A stretch of 64,000 nucleotides of DNA. Source: Bradyrhizobium diazoefficiens (GTDB taxonomy: Bacteria; Pseudomonadota; Alphaproteobacteria; Rhizobiales; Xanthobacteraceae). Positions 38,223 to 48,929 of this stretch are shown here, piece after piece. The translations under genes were made by a program, and so were the position numbers. Position 1 is the first letter of the stretch. The number at the start of each line of letters is the position of its first letter. The stretch covers positions 62,001 to 126,000 of the forward strand of contig NZ_JAFCKW010000001.1 in assembly GCF_018129965.1 (NCBI RefSeq). The letters run 5' to 3'. The notes beneath the pieces were generated by a model. That model had not been told where the DNA came from, did not search any database, and saw nothing but the letters and a program-made list of their open reading frames with translations.

Positions 38223-40583
38223 ATGACCATGGCTTCAAATATGCTTACCCACCGAGCGGGCGATGTCCCAGCAGGGTTTTCTCGTAGCGCCATTTCTGAG
38301 CTCGGTATCGCAACTGCGATTGCAATCGTTGCCGTCGGTCTGATGAGTGGCTACGCCATCAGGCAGGATCAGTTTCCGCTCGGCGACGGTATGCTGGTCT
38401 ATCAGTATTTCTACGGTGCCTTTACGCAGCTACTTCAAACCGGTGAAATTCCCAGATGGCTGCCGTATTCATCCTATGGAACATCCGCAGATCTGCAGCA
38501 CCTGATATTGCCATATCTGTCGTTCCCGGTGATGGAGTTCTTCTATCTCGTGGGATTTCGGAACGCGTGGTGCGCCTTCCTCGTGGTGCTCGGTCTGGAT
38601 TTCTGGCTGTCGTCGATCGGTGTCTATCTTCTGGCGCGCCAGTTCTCGTCTCGCCAGGTTGCCGCCGTCGCGACGGCAGCGCTCATCTGGACCACGGTGA
38701 TAGACGTCAACGTCTTCTTCTCTCTTTTCGCACTCGTTACGACGCCGTTTGCCATCCTTTTCCTGGTCCTGTGCGCAAAGCGAAGTAACCCTATTTATCT
38801 GGTGTTTGCGGTACTGGTCGCCGGCCTCGGAGCATTCCATCCGGTCCCCTATTTCGTACCCTACCACGCGCTTGCCTATATCGTGGTGGCCCTGACGTTG
38901 GCGGCAACCTATCGCCCGCGGCTATTTGTGCCGGCAAACATCGGCTTTTGGGCCTGGGTTGCCGTTACGGTCGTGGTGCTCATTGCGGCGGCATACCTGG
39001 CGTTGTCCGCCATCGAGAATATCAAGTTCCTGGCGCCTCAGCGCGACGCAAATCTGCGCAGCGGTCTGTTTGATTTCTTGCACTACGGCGGAACGTTCGG
39101 ACGCATCAAGTCGCTCGAGCCATTCATCGGAGTGTCGCTGAACGGCCCGACTCCGCTGTTCTACACGACTGCGATTGCGACGGTTTTTCCCCTTTACGCC
39201 GTGTTCGCCAGATGGGGGCGCGATGTCGCGGCCCTGCTCTTTCTGTTCTGGTTCTTCCTGTTGTTCTGCTGGGGCCCGAACGCGCCCGTCGCGCCGCTGG
39301 CGTATTATATGCCGGGAATGGACTACTTCCGGCACGTCGCTTATGTCTTCGTCTTTCCGAAGATGTTCGCCGTGCTGCTGGCGGCGGCAGGAATGCAGGA
39401 ACTTCTCGACCGTATTCGATCCAACGATGTTGGCGTCGCCGCCAGGGCGAGGAAGCTCTTTCGATATGCCGCCGCCACGATGACCGGCATCTCCTTTGGC
39501 ATCGGAGCCTGGTATGTCTTTTACTATCAGCCGTCTGTGTCTCACACCTATTACGAGCCTTCGCTGATCTCGGTCGTCATTCTGGTTCTCGCCGTTTCTG
39601 TGGCGGGGGCGCCGTTGCTGCTGGCAATATCGGGATTGACGTCGCCGCGGCTGCTCGTCGCCGGGATCGCAGCGCTGGTGCTGTTGCAGGCCTCTGTTTA
39701 CCAGCTCGCGTATACCTATTCGGTCTTCCACGTTCCGCTCAGGCTTCCCGAATATCTGAAGGAGTCCGCGCCGCAACCTTTCGAGGAGCAGAGAACGACG
39801 GACATTGCGTCCCACCCGCGGGGGGAGCTGTACCTCCGCCTGTCCGAGTTGGCTCCGTTTCGGCAAATTCCGACCTATCCGGAGATTTTCTCGTTCCTGC
39901 AGCTGGATGCTTGCGCATCCGGCTTGCGTACGGACTTCATCATGCAAGGCGTCGCCGACCTTGCAAGGAAACAGTTCGGGTCGGACGATGCCGTACAGCG
40001 TCTTGCGGAATTATATAAATCCGACCCGCACAACGCCTTCTTTACGCTGTCCGGCTGCGGCGTCTCCAAGCTGCAGTGGATCAGTGCGCCGGATACGGCG
40101 GCATCCACGCTGCCCGACGGACAAGCATGGCCGGAGGATTGTGCGGACAAGGTGCTTTGTCTCGAGGACCGGCTGCATGGCCGGCGGCTGACAATTCCGT
40201 GGCCCGACGGCTCCCCACCCGCCGCCCAGTCCCTGGGGTCCCAGGGCATCAAGATCAACTCGTTTGTGTTCGACGCCGTTTCGTTCTCGCTCACGGCGAC
40301 AGCGCCGGGCTGGCTGATCTACGCCGATGCGTTCGATCCGCGATTTAGCGCACGGGTCGACGGGGCCGATGTCGTCGACTGGCGGGCGAATTTCGCCTAC
40401 AAGGCGGTGCATCTGGATCCGGGCTTCCATACCGTCGAATGGCGGTTTGGCAGGAATAATTTGAGGCCAGCCGTGTTTCTGGCGTTTGAGCTGATCTCTC
40501 TCATTCTGACTGTTGTGGTGGTTCTGACCGCGGCGGCCGCCATGGAGGTCCGGACCCTCCCGCGGCAAAAAACGGTGATCTAG
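38223..40583 (+). CDS. YfhO-like polytopic membrane protein
   Basis: About 786 residues from ATG 38223, or ATG 38229. About a dozen hydrophobic segments occupy residues 20-505. A large extracytoplasmic domain follows (about 515-755), then a last membrane helix (FLAFELISLILTVVVVLTAAAAM in outline). The segment TATAPGWLIYADAFDPRFSARVDG and the following LDPGFHTVEWRFG match the typical 'pgW..yvDG ... aG.H.v.w.y' end of YfhO-family proteins, which serve as membrane glycosyltransferases in some firmicutes. Its presence with GtrB- and WecE-like genes supports a glycan-modifying role, but the reaction is not known. Confidence 0.75.
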   Translation: MTMASNMLTHRAGDVPAGFSRSAISELGIATAIAIVAVGLMSGYAIRQDQFPLGDGMLVYQYFYGAFTQLLQTGEIPRWLPYSSYGTSADLQHLILPYLSFPVMEFFYLVGFRNAWCAFLVVLGLDFWLSSIGVYLLARQFSSRQVAAVATAALIWTTVIDVNVFFSLFALVTTPFAILFLVLCAKRSNPIYLVFAVLVAGLGAFHPVPYFVPYHALAYIVVALTLAATYRPRLFVPANIGFWAWVAVTVVVLIAAAYLALSAIENIKFLAPQRDANLRSGLFDFLHYGGTFGRIKSLEPFIGVSLNGPTPLFYTTAIATVFPLYAVFARWGRDVAALLFLFWFFLLFCWGPNAPVAPLAYYMPGMDYFRHVAYVFVFPKMFAVLLAAAGMQELLDRIRSNDVGVAARARKLFRYAAATMTGISFGIGAWYVFYYQPSVSHTYYEPSLISVVILVLAVSVAGAPLLLAISGLTSPRLLVAGIAALVLLQASVYQLAYTYSVFHVPLRLPEYLKESAPQPFEEQRTTDIASHPRGELYLRLSELAPFRQIPTYPEIFSFLQLDACASGLRTDFIMQGVADLARKQFGSDDAVQRLAELYKSDPHNAFFTLSGCGVSKLQWISAPDTAASTLPDGQAWPEDCADKVLCLEDRLHGRRLTIPWPDGSPPAAQSLGSQGIKINSFVFDAVSFSLTATAPGWLIYADAFDPRFSARVDGADVVDWRANFAYKAVHLDPGFHTVEWRFGRNNLRPAVFLAFELISLILTVVVVLTAAAAMEVRTLPRQKTVI

Positions 40584-40706
40584 AAATCCTCGATGGATAC
40601 GGGGCCGCATGCGGGCTCCGACGAAAAGAGCGGGCGGAAGACCTATCTCGCGCGCCGGCACCACCTCCGGCGACGCCAACGCATCATGCGGGAATCGCGC
40701 GCACCG

Positions 40707-41915
40707 TCAGAGCCCGTCGAACCAGGCCTTCCATTTCGGCACCGCCGTCGCGAAGGTGCCGCGATGGGTGGTGCTGCCGGTGGAGATGGCTTCGACCGCG
40801 GGATTGCCATTGCCGATCGCGCGCTGGTAGGTCATCGCGAGCTGGCCGAGGCCGACGCTGATCGCTTCGTCGCTCTCCCCGAAATAGTTGCGGACCGGGC
40901 TCTTGACGATCCAGCGATACGCCTGTGTCTGCGCGACGAGCCGGCCATAGGCTGACGCGGCGAAGAACTGCGGATCGAAATAATCGGCACGGATCAGCTT
41001 GTGCAGGTCGGTCGGCACGTCCGCGGCGTTGAAGGGCTCGCGCTGATAGGCCTTGCGCGACACGTCGTAATAGGCATCCGCGATCAAAGAGCGCGCAAGC
41101 CCGGGCACGCCATAATAATTCTCGAAAGAGAACGCCGACAGGATGAACAGCGAATTCACCCAGCTCGCGTCGTTCTTGCGCGGGAAGCTGAGAAATCCGT
41201 TCAGCGCCACGAACACGTCGACCGGCGCGCTGGCGGTCGCGGCGGCGTCGACCTTGATGCCGGATTGCTCGAGCTTCTCGAGCATGGCCATGGTCACGAA
41301 CCCGCCTTGCGACCAGCCGGCGAGAAACAGTTTCGTCGCGGTGAGCTCGAGATGGTCGAGCACGGCGCGGCTCGCGATCAGCATGTCGTAGGTCGCCTGC
41401 TGGTGGCTCGCCTTGACCATGTAGCCTTCCGGCTCGGTCGACGTGCCCAGCCCGAAATAATCGGCGCCGATGACGACATATCCCTGGCCGGCAAACTGCG
41501 CGATCATCAGCTGCGTCTCAGGCGATTGTTCGGGAAACGACGGCACTTCCTGCTTCCCGTAAACCGTGCCGTGCTGGTACGTCACCATGGGAAGCGACTT
41601 GCCATCGACGTCGGGGACGGCGAGCAGCCCGGACGTGACGGTCGGCTTGTTGCCGCGCTCCGGCACAACGGACGCGTAGGTCACGCGATAGAGGCTGACC
41701 GCGTTTCGCGCCGGACTATAGGTGACCGTGATACCGGCGAAGGCCGGCGTGTCGACCTTCAGGATCTTGTTCAGCTGATCGGCGTCCAGGCGGCCGATGC
41801 GCTGATAGGCGACGCCCCGCGACAGTTTGACGACCTGGCCCTCCTGCGCCCCGGCCTGATATGCGGGAAGGAGCTGGAGAAGGATCAGCAGCGAGAGACG
41901 CAAAGCCAGTTTCAT
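40707..41915 (-). CDS. Exported alpha/beta hydrolase (secretory-lipase-like)
   Basis: A 402-residue protein with a signal peptide (KLALRLSLLILLQLLPAYQAGA, cut near residue 23). The nucleophile elbow is LAGWSQGGFVTMAM (about residues 190-203), Ser in GWSQG. Upstream lie MVTYQHGTVYG, a likely oxyanion-hole region, and GADYFGLGTS. The Asp and His of the triad should lie in the C-terminal third (VRNYFGESDEAIS; THRGTFATAV). It acts outside the cytoplasmic membrane on an ester or similar bond. It is not part of an operon; chemoreceptor genes follow on the same strand. Confidence 0.83.
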   Translation of the reverse strand: MKLALRLSLLILLQLLPAYQAGAQEGQVVKLSRGVAYQRIGRLDADQLNKILKVDTPAFAGITVTYSPARNAVSLYRVTYASVVPERGNKPTVTSGLLAVPDVDGKSLPMVTYQHGTVYGKQEVPSFPEQSPETQLMIAQFAGQGYVVIGADYFGLGTSTEPEGYMVKASHQQATYDMLIASRAVLDHLELTATKLFLAGWSQGGFVTMAMLEKLEQSGIKVDAAATASAPVDVFVALNGFLSFPRKNDASWVNSLFILSAFSFENYYGVPGLARSLIADAYYDVSRKAYQREPFNAADVPTDLHKLIRADYFDPQFFAASAYGRLVAQTQAYRWIVKSPVRNYFGESDEAISVGLGQLAMTYQRAIGNGNPAVEAISTGSTTHRGTFATAVPKWKAWFDGL

Positions 41916-42026
41916 GCAAAGGACCTGTTGATGAGGACTTTGCAGGCCTAAACGCTGCGGGTTGAGATTTCATTTCGTTTTCGTCTCAGGCTGGTCGGCA
42001 GCCTGCGTCGCGACGTCGTTCCTGCG

Positions 42027-44102
42027 TCACGCCGCGCGAACGGATTCGAGGAAGCGGCTGACTTCTTCCCGCAGGCGGCTGCTCTGGCCGGACAGCGACT
42101 TCGCGGCCGTGAGCACCAGCGATGACGCCGCCCCCGTCTCGTCGGCCCCTTGCCTGACACTGGCGATGTTCGCCGAAACTTCCTGGGTGCCGTGGGCCGC
42201 CTGCTGGACGTTGCGCGAGATTTCGCGCGTCGCCGAGCTCTGCTCCTCGACCGCGGCGGCAATGGCCTGCGCAATCTCCGCCATCCGCGCAATGGTCTCA
42301 CCGATTTCCTTGATCGAGCCGACCGATTCCTGGGTCGCGGACTGGATGCCGCCGATCTGCTGGCCGATCTCGCCGGTCGCCTTCGCCGTCTGCTCGGCGA
42401 GCGCCTTCACCTCCGAAGCGACCACAGCGAAGCCGCGTCCGGCTTCGCCTGCCCGCGCGGCCTCGATGGTGGCGTTGAGCGCAAGCAGGTTGGTCTGCCC
42501 GGCGATCGCGTTGATCAGCTCGACCACGTCGCCGATCCGCGCCGCCGCCTTGGCGAGCTCACCAACGTTGTCGTTGGTCTTGCGGGCCTGCGCCAACGCA
42601 TCGCCCGCGATGCGCGCGGAGTCCTGAACCTGGCGGCTGATCTCGTTGACCGACGAACTCATCTCCTCGGCCGCCGCGGCGACCGAATGCACGTTGGTCG
42701 AGGCCTCTTCGGAGGCCGACGTCACCACGGTCGCAAGGTCCAGGGAGCGGCCCGCCGTCGTCGTCAGGGAGGCGGCCGAACGCTCGAGATCGGCCGAAGC
42801 TGACGACACCACGCCGACGACCTCGCCGATCGCGGCTTCGAACTCGCGCGTGAATCGCTCCACCCGCTGGCCGCGCTCGATCTTCGCTTGCGCTTCGGCG
42901 GCGGCCGCCTGCTCGGCGCGCTTCTTCTCCAGCAACGCGGACTTGAAGGTCTGCAGCGATTCGGCCATCGCGGCGATCTCGTCGTCACGGTCGCTGGCGG
43001 GAATCGCGACGTCGTCGTTTCCCGCCGCCATCTGGCCGATCAGGCCGGTCAGGTTCACGATTGGACCGATCACCCGGCGGCGCAGCAGCATGGTGACGGC
43101 GACGAGGATGCCGAGCAGCGCGGCGACCACGAGCGTGGCGAGCGCCAGCATGACGTAAGCCGTGTTGCGTGCGGTCACCGCGCGGTCGCGCGCTTCGGCG
43201 ACGGCTGCATCGCGCAGGACGAAAAACTTCTGCACCGCGGGAACGACGGCATCGGCGAGTTGATCGGCGTTGAGTGCGTAGTTGAGATCTCCGAGCCCGG
43301 CCGCGATGTCCTTGTCGACGATCGGAACGGCGCGCGCAAAATAGCCATCCTTGGCATCATTGAAGGCGGCAACCAGCCGTTCCGGATTTCCGATCTGGTC
43401 GATTCCGGCTTCGATGCGATCGCGATCGACTTCAGTGCGGCCCTGAGCGCGGTCCATCGCGGACTTCTCCGCCGGGGTGACCGCGCGGCGCGCGCTGAGC
43501 GCAGGCGACAGACTGGCGGCGCGTCCGCCGGCCGCGATCCGCAGGTCCTGCGCCGTACGCGCCACGTCGAGCAGGGTCGTCAGCGACGCATCGGCGTTGG
43601 CGACCCGGTTCTGCAGCCGGTTCAGGATCGGCTCGAGTGCGGCAGCGACCTCGGTGACGCCAGGCAGGAAGCTCTTGATTGCGGCCTGATCGCGCTCGCC
43701 GAGCGGCTTGACCAACGTCGGATCGACGGCCGTATGAATGTCCGCGAGTTTGGATGCGGCCCGCTCCAGGCTGGCGGCGATGGCACCGCTGTCGGCGACG
43801 GTCGCGACCTGCGCACGAGCCTTGGTGAATGTCGCCTCTGATGCCTGCTTGATCTTGCGTACGCTCTCAAGCTGAGCCGGTGTCGCCGGCGGGGCCTGGA
43901 ACAACGGCGAGATGTAGGGTGCGCGATGGCCGACGACGTCCTGCGCAAACAGCAGCACCGTCCCGAAGGCTTCGACCGTCCTGATCGCCTCCGCCTTGTC
44001 GTTGACTGCACGGAATTGTTCGACGACCACCTGTGCGGCTGGAATGACGGCCAACGCCGTCACCGAGAGCATCGAGATTGCAAACAGACGACCGATTTTC
44101 AT
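42027..44102 (-). CDS. Methyl-accepting chemotaxis protein
   Basis: About 691 residues from ATG 44102 ([21 protein letters not shown] in outline); the frame is open 39 bases further. TM1 is residues 5-25. A helical periplasmic sensor of about 300 residues follows (four-helix-like, many Ala/Arg/Asp), then TM2 near 330-350 ([22 protein letters not shown]), HAMP (about 350-405) and a long signalling domain. The conserved tip reads [37 protein letters not shown] in outline, and the protein ends in the short RAA tail shared by the chemoreceptor at 44269. The ligand is unknown. It is tandem with that paralogue; identical motif runs suggest duplication of the cytoplasmic half. Confidence 0.92.
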   Translation of the reverse strand: MKIGRLFAISMLSVTALAVIPAAQVVVEQFRAVNDKAEAIRTVEAFGTVLLFAQDVVGHRAPYISPLFQAPPATPAQLESVRKIKQASEATFTKARAQVATVADSGAIAASLERAASKLADIHTAVDPTLVKPLGERDQAAIKSFLPGVTEVAAALEPILNRLQNRVANADASLTTLLDVARTAQDLRIAAGGRAASLSPALSARRAVTPAEKSAMDRAQGRTEVDRDRIEAGIDQIGNPERLVAAFNDAKDGYFARAVPIVDKDIAAGLGDLNYALNADQLADAVVPAVQKFFVLRDAAVAEARDRAVTARNTAYVMLALATLVVAALLGILVAVTMLLRRRVIGPIVNLTGLIGQMAAGNDDVAIPASDRDDEIAAMAESLQTFKSALLEKKRAEQAAAAEAQAKIERGQRVERFTREFEAAIGEVVGVVSSASADLERSAASLTTTAGRSLDLATVVTSASEEASTNVHSVAAAAEEMSSSVNEISRQVQDSARIAGDALAQARKTNDNVGELAKAAARIGDVVELINAIAGQTNLLALNATIEAARAGEAGRGFAVVASEVKALAEQTAKATGEIGQQIGGIQSATQESVGSIKEIGETIARMAEIAQAIAAAVEEQSSATREISRNVQQAAHGTQEVSANIASVRQGADETGAASSLVLTAAKSLSGQSSRLREEVSRFLESVRAA

Positions 44103-44268
44103 CGCTGGACCCGCGCTTGATTTGCAAGGCAGCTTAGGCACCGACCATTAAGGCTTAACTTAATCTGGAACCCGTAATTCAACGGGTATCCTGTCGTGTC
44201 GTCCCGTCATCAGATCGACCTGGCTCGGCTGAAAAGACAGATATCAGTCCCGGCGCGCACGAGCTCAC

Positions 44269-46380
44269 TCACGCGGCCCGGACGGCCTCCAGAAAATTGC
44301 CGACCTCGCGCTTGAGACGATCGCTGTCGCCCGCGAGCGACTGGGCCGAGGAGAGCACCTGGCCCGACGCCGCTCCGGTTTCGGTGGCACCGCGCTGCAC
44401 GTCAGTGATGTTGGCCGAGACCTGTTGGGTGCCATGCGCCGCCTGCTGCACATTGCGCGAGATTTCCTTGGTCGCGGCGCCCTGTTCCTCGACCGCCGCG
44501 GCGATGGCTGACGCGACTTCCGATAGCTTCTCGATGGTGCCGCTGACCGCCCTGATGGCGCCGACCGATTCCTGGGTCGCAGCCTGAACGCCTGAGATCT
44601 GCTGGACGATCTCACCGGTCGCCTGCGCGGTCTGTTGCGACAGGGCCTTCACCTCGGCCGCGACAACAGCGAAGCCCCGTCCGGCCTCGCCCGCGCGCGC
44701 CGCCTCGATGGTGGCATTGAGGGCCAGCAAGTTGGTCTGGCCGGCAATGGCGTTGATCAACTCCACGACGTCGCCGATCCGGGTCGCAGCCTTCGACAGC
44801 TCGGCGACGCGCTCGTTGGTCTGCTGCATCTGCGACACCGCCTCTCCCGCCATCCGGGCCGAAGCCTGCACCTGCCGGCTGATCTCGTGCACCGACGAGG
44901 ACAGCTCTTCGGTTGCCGAGGCCACCGACTGGACGTTCGAGGACGCCTCTTCCGAGGCGGAAGCCACCACGCCCGCGAGCTGCTCCGAGCGGTTGGCGGT
45001 CGTGGCGAGCGTGCCCGCGGAACTTTCCAGACCTGTCGCCGCCGAGGATACCGTCTCGACGATTTCGCCGATCGTGGTCTCGAAACCGCGGGTGATGTCG
45101 TCGAGACGACGGGCCCGATCGATCTTGGCCTCGGCGTCGCGTGCCGCCGCTTCGTCGGCGAGCTTCTTGGCGATCAGGGCATCCTTGAAGATTTGCAAGG
45201 TCTTCGCGAGGGCGCCGATCTCGTCCTTGCGGCTTTCACCGGGAATCTCGATGTCGAGGTCGCGATCGGCGAGCTGCCGCGTGGCCACGGTGAGCCGAAC
45301 CAGCGGCCGAATGACGCGCCGCATCACCGCGACGACGACGCCGACCGAGGCGGCGGCGACGAACAGAAGGGCCGCCAGCGCCCACACCAATCTCGACTGC
45401 GCCTCGCCGATCGCCTGATCGTTGGCCTGATGGGCGAACTTCAACGCGGCATCGCGCAGCACCAGCACGTTGTTCAGCATCGGCGTCGTCCAGGTGCGCC
45501 ATTCGGACTCGCTGACGGGCGACGGACGTCCCTCGCGCGCGGCGGCGACCATCTCGCGATAGCGGCGCTCGCCCTCGTTCATCAGGGTGGAACGAACGTG
45601 CTCGAGCGCGGCGGCAACCTCGGGCGCACCGCGAACATTGCGCGCCGCCTGTTGAATCTGGTCCCACAGCAACGCAACCTTCCCGGTCTGCTCGGTCACC
45701 TCGACGATTCGTGCGGGGGGCAATTTCTGGTCCTGGACCAGGAAGCGCAGCACGGCCGAGCGGCCGCCGTTGATGGTGCGCATGCTCTGCGCGAGCTCGG
45801 ACAGCCCAACGGACTGCATCACGTTTTCGATGTCGCTGCCCGAGCGGCTCAACTCGACCAGCGCCTCGTTGCTCGCCGCTGTCACCAGGTCGGACACCCG
45901 CGCCAGACCGTCAGTGGTCGCGGCCTGGCTGCCGGCCGGGCGTTGCGCCGCCGGCAGCGCGAGGGCGCGGCGTCCGGCGCTCCGGATATCGATCAGGTCC
46001 CGCGCGGCCGCATCCTGCTTTGTGGTCGGAAGCCCCGCCGCCACGGCTGCCGCCCGCGCCGCCACCATGAGAGCGTCGGTTGTGGCGAAGGCCTTGTCGA
46101 TTGACGCGATGTCGTCCGGGCCGGGGGGACCGGGATTGGCGAACAGGTTCCAGACGCTGCGTTCGAGCGGGATCTGGCTTCCCACCTTCATGTTCATCTC
46201 GAACGCGGTCAGCGCGCGCGCGGCCTGCTCGCGCTTGCGCAGGTCAGCCAGACCGCCCCAGGCGATTGATCCCGCAAACGCCACGGCCAGCAGACCGGTC
46301 AGCAGATTGCCTGCCAGCACTTGCCAGCGCAGGCTGACACCGCCCTTGGCATGCGCAGCTGTGGAAACATCGGCGCTCAT
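44269..46380 (-). CDS. Methyl-accepting chemotaxis protein
   Basis: A 703-residue chemoreceptor. A short cytoplasmic lead precedes TM1 (about residues 20-45; [21 protein letters not shown] in outline). A helical periplasmic domain runs to about 335, then TM2 ([22 protein letters not shown]), HAMP and the signalling domain. The signalling half is very like that of the chemoreceptor at 42027 ([19 protein letters not shown]), while the sensor halves differ, so the pair probably arose by tandem duplication with a swapped or diverged sensor. No che genes are close. It is the last chromosomal gene before the island boundary. Confidence 0.92.
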   Translation of the reverse strand: MSADVSTAAHAKGGVSLRWQVLAGNLLTGLLAVAFAGSIAWGGLADLRKREQAARALTAFEMNMKVGSQIPLERSVWNLFANPGPPGPDDIASIDKAFATTDALMVAARAAAVAAGLPTTKQDAAARDLIDIRSAGRRALALPAAQRPAGSQAATTDGLARVSDLVTAASNEALVELSRSGSDIENVMQSVGLSELAQSMRTINGGRSAVLRFLVQDQKLPPARIVEVTEQTGKVALLWDQIQQAARNVRGAPEVAAALEHVRSTLMNEGERRYREMVAAAREGRPSPVSESEWRTWTTPMLNNVLVLRDAALKFAHQANDQAIGEAQSRLVWALAALLFVAAASVGVVVAVMRRVIRPLVRLTVATRQLADRDLDIEIPGESRKDEIGALAKTLQIFKDALIAKKLADEAAARDAEAKIDRARRLDDITRGFETTIGEIVETVSSAATGLESSAGTLATTANRSEQLAGVVASASEEASSNVQSVASATEELSSSVHEISRQVQASARMAGEAVSQMQQTNERVAELSKAATRIGDVVELINAIAGQTNLLALNATIEAARAGEAGRGFAVVAAEVKALSQQTAQATGEIVQQISGVQAATQESVGAIRAVSGTIEKLSEVASAIAAAVEEQGAATKEISRNVQQAAHGTQQVSANITDVQRGATETGAASGQVLSSAQSLAGDSDRLKREVGNFLEAVRAA

Positions 46381-46660
46381 CGCAAATCCCCAAGGTCAAA
46401 TTCGGACGTGATGCATGGCCTGACCATGGGCTCTCACGCGATCAAGCTCGCACGCGCCGGCGCCACCGTCGCGAGAGAGCACCGCGGATATCGCATCGGC
46501 GCGGTTGGCCTTTTGCCAGCCAGTCTAGATGTGAGTTCGGAAAAAAGGCTTAATGAAACCTCACCTGGAAAGGCGGCGGGTGCTCGGGATGAGATCGGAT
46601 TCTGCGGGGAGAGTCTGGGATCGGCCAAAAGCGGAGAGGTCAACGCTCGATGGAGCCGGA

Positions 46661-46709
46661 TGGCGCTCCCTAGGGGAATCGAACCCCTGTTTCAGCCTTG
46701 AGAGGGCTG
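46661..46709 (-). tRNA. tRNA-Glu(CUC) 3' fragment marking an integration site
   Basis: On the minus strand the sequence gives, 5' to 3': anticodon stem CAGCC, loop CTCTCAA (anticodon CUC), stem GGCTG, a 4-base variable region, T-arm AGGGG-TTCGATT-CCCCT, the 3' acceptor strand AGGGAGC, discriminator G and CCA. The D-arm and 5' acceptor strand (expected GCTCCCT) are absent; the adjoining bases at 46710 onward are AT-rich and unrelated. The gene is therefore cut within the anticodon stem region, as left behind when an element integrates into a tRNA 3' half. Confidence 0.88.
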
Positions 46710-46850
46710 GAAGTTTTTTCTCGGCCGGTTCACATTTGTTCGCCACAATCTAATCTTATCAATAGCTTATCTGAAAGCCGTCCGTCACTGTTCGGCTTTG
46801 TACGCCGATGCTTATTCGACTGATATTCGACGACTTTGGGGTCGGGTGCT

Positions 46851-48257
46851 GTGACGAAAACACTGACGGAAGCTCAGATCACGACCGCCAAGGCGCGCGC
46901 CCGGTTGGAGTTTGGCGTGCATTGGCGCCGCCTCGACGCCGAGGCGCACCTTGGCTATCGCAAGAACAAGCGGAGCGGCGTGTGGTTCGTGCGTTGGCGT
47001 AATCACCATGCCGGAGCCAACTACAAGCAGGCGCCGGTCGGCGTCGCTAACGACGTCAACGACAAACCTGCCGAAGGAACGCTGACTTTCGAGCAGGCGG
47101 TGACACAAGCGCGGGAACACGTCACCCGGTCCAGAATAGAAGCGGCGGCGCAAGCAGCCGGACCAGCACCCACCGTGCGGACGGCTGTAGAGACATACAT
47201 CAGGGAGCGTAATGCCCGTGATAGCCGGAGGGCTGGCCGCGAGGTCCGATCCGATGCTGGTCACCGCTTGCGGCGCTACGTTCTTGGTCAAGAAGAGCGC
47301 GGTAGCCAGGAAGCCGTTGAGGCTGCCTCTCTCGCCGTAGTCCATTTGCACGCGCTACAGGAAGATCACCTCTTCACGTGGCGAGAGGACCTTCCTGTAG
47401 AATTGAAGGCCACGACGAAGCAGCGGCTCATAAACGACCTGAAGGCAGCGCTGAATGCAGCATGGCCACGCTTGACGGCGGAACAAAAGAAGCTGAATCC
47501 AACATTCCCATCTATCGTAAAAGACGGGTTCAAGGCTGAGCGCATTGATGACGATGACGAGATATCTGTCGCCCGAGACAATCAAGTCCTCACGGACGCG
47601 CAGATCAGCACCTTGCTTCGAGCCGCATGCGAGATCGACGACGAGCAGGGATTTGAAGGCGACCTATATCGCCTTGTCGTCTGCCTTGCAGCAACTGGCG
47701 CGCGATTTGCGCAGGCAAGGCGGATGCGCGTCAGTGATGCACAACTGAAAGAGCAACGCTTGATGGTACCGGGTTCCTACAAGGGGCGTGGCGGAAACGG
47801 TGGCTCCGTCCCGGTTCCGGTGGGCGAAGATATCATCGAAGTCCTCTTACCGGGAATCTTAGATCGTCCGAGGGACGCGCCGTTGTTCGAGCGATGGAGC
47901 CATGAGCAGGAAGCAGGTAGCATCGTTTGGAGAAAGTCAGAACGGGGTCCGTGGAAGACGGCAGAACTTACTCGTCCGTGGCATGCTATCCGCGAGCGCG
48001 CAGGGTTGCCGGAAGCCATTCCTTATGCCTTACGACATTCCAGCATCGTCCGCGGCTTGCGAAACCGACTGCCTATTCAGCACGTTGCTAAGCTGCACAA
48101 CACTTCCGTGAAAATGATCGAGCGGCACTACGCGAAATATATTTCGACAGCCTTGGAAGATCTCGCTCGGGCAGCAGTTGTACCGCTGGTCCCGCGGCCC
48201 GGTGAAAATGCGGTCGGCGCGGATGACAGTAAGAAGCTTTTGCCATCTAACGCATAA
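46851..48257 (+). CDS. Tyrosine recombinase (phage/ICE-type integrase)
   Basis: About 468 residues from GTG 46851 (VTKTLTEAQITTAKARARL); the frame is open slightly farther. The N-terminal arm-type DNA-binding part has HLGYRKNKRSGVWFVRW, usual for integrases that target tRNA genes. The catalytic domain (about 270-430) shows the Arg in AATGARFAQARRMRV, the HxxR box in YALRHSSIVRGLRNR and the Tyr nucleophile in MIERHYAKYI. The central Lys is probably in the SYKGRGGNG turn. All key residues look intact. It lies next to the tRNA-Glu fragment, which it presumably used as attachment site. Confidence 0.93.
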   Translation: MTKTLTEAQITTAKARARLEFGVHWRRLDAEAHLGYRKNKRSGVWFVRWRNHHAGANYKQAPVGVANDVNDKPAEGTLTFEQAVTQAREHVTRSRIEAAAQAAGPAPTVRTAVETYIRERNARDSRRAGREVRSDAGHRLRRYVLGQEERGSQEAVEAASLAVVHLHALQEDHLFTWREDLPVELKATTKQRLINDLKAALNAAWPRLTAEQKKLNPTFPSIVKDGFKAERIDDDDEISVARDNQVLTDAQISTLLRAACEIDDEQGFEGDLYRLVVCLAATGARFAQARRMRVSDAQLKEQRLMVPGSYKGRGGNGGSVPVPVGEDIIEVLLPGILDRPRDAPLFERWSHEQEAGSIVWRKSERGPWKTAELTRPWHAIRERAGLPEAIPYALRHSSIVRGLRNRLPIQHVAKLHNTSVKMIERHYAKYISTALEDLARAAVVPLVPRPGENAVGADDSKKLLPSNA

Positions 48258-48417
48258 CTTTGCAGGCTTGGCTTCCGCGGCCCCAAGCCCGGAGCGCACT
48301 CACTGCTTTTCCGGGCTGATATACAATCGATCAAGAGCTAATTCACAATCGATTCGATAGGCCTGCTGTCGTCAGCTTCCGCACCTGTTCGGGTGACTGT
48401 CATCAGGAGCCGCGAAC

Positions 48418-48705
48418 CTATCCGCGGTCGGCTGGTGTCGTATTGACGCCAACCAGAGCCAGCAGTGATTGCACAATGACTAGCCGACGACGACCGACGG
48501 TCGTCGTGGTAACTCGACCATCGCCGATTAATTCATAAATCTTGGTCCGCCCGAGACCGGTCACTTCACAAGCCTCCGCGACGGTGCAGGTCAACCGCTG
48601 CGCAAACGGAAGGCGTCGACCTTGATGACAGGGCATCGACTTATCTGCCGTCGCCTCGCGTTCAATTTGGACACTGCGTTCGAGCTCCGGACCACGCCGT
48701 ATCAA
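48418..48705 (-). CDS. AlpA/excisionase-family small DNA-binding protein
   Basis: A 95-residue protein. The C-terminal half is a winged helix-turn-helix of the excisionase (HTH_17) type: CTVAEACEVTGLGRTKIYELIGDGRVTT followed by TVGRRRLVI. Such proteins direct excision or control an integrase. It is convergent with the recombinase gene with 160 bases between. The first 35 residues are basic and not conserved in the family, so an inner start is possible. Two further methionines are not favoured by spacing. Confidence 0.83.
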   Translation of the reverse strand: MIRRGPELERSVQIEREATADKSMPCHQGRRLPFAQRLTCTVAEACEVTGLGRTKIYELIGDGRVTTTTVGRRRLVIVQSLLALVGVNTTPADRG

Positions 48706-48929
48706 GGTTACTCCTCCCCTACAATCGAAGAGCTACCCTGAGGCGCGCCGCCTTCCACGTCAACGGAAGCAGAAGCGCAGAACGGAGAGCCTTAGCGAAC
48801 GTCAGGAAGCATCGGAAAACTCTCGGCAACAAAAGGCATCGCAGAATTTTTCACAACCAATATCGACGTATCGCGTAAGAACTTCCCACCCACTCGGCAC
48901 GGAAGGTGGAGTCGCCGCTAACGGGAGCG

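Noticed and set aside
46661..46736. A complete tRNA-Glu gene
   Set aside because: The 3' part folds well, but the bases where the D-arm and 5' acceptor strand should be cannot pair with it, so the gene is incomplete.
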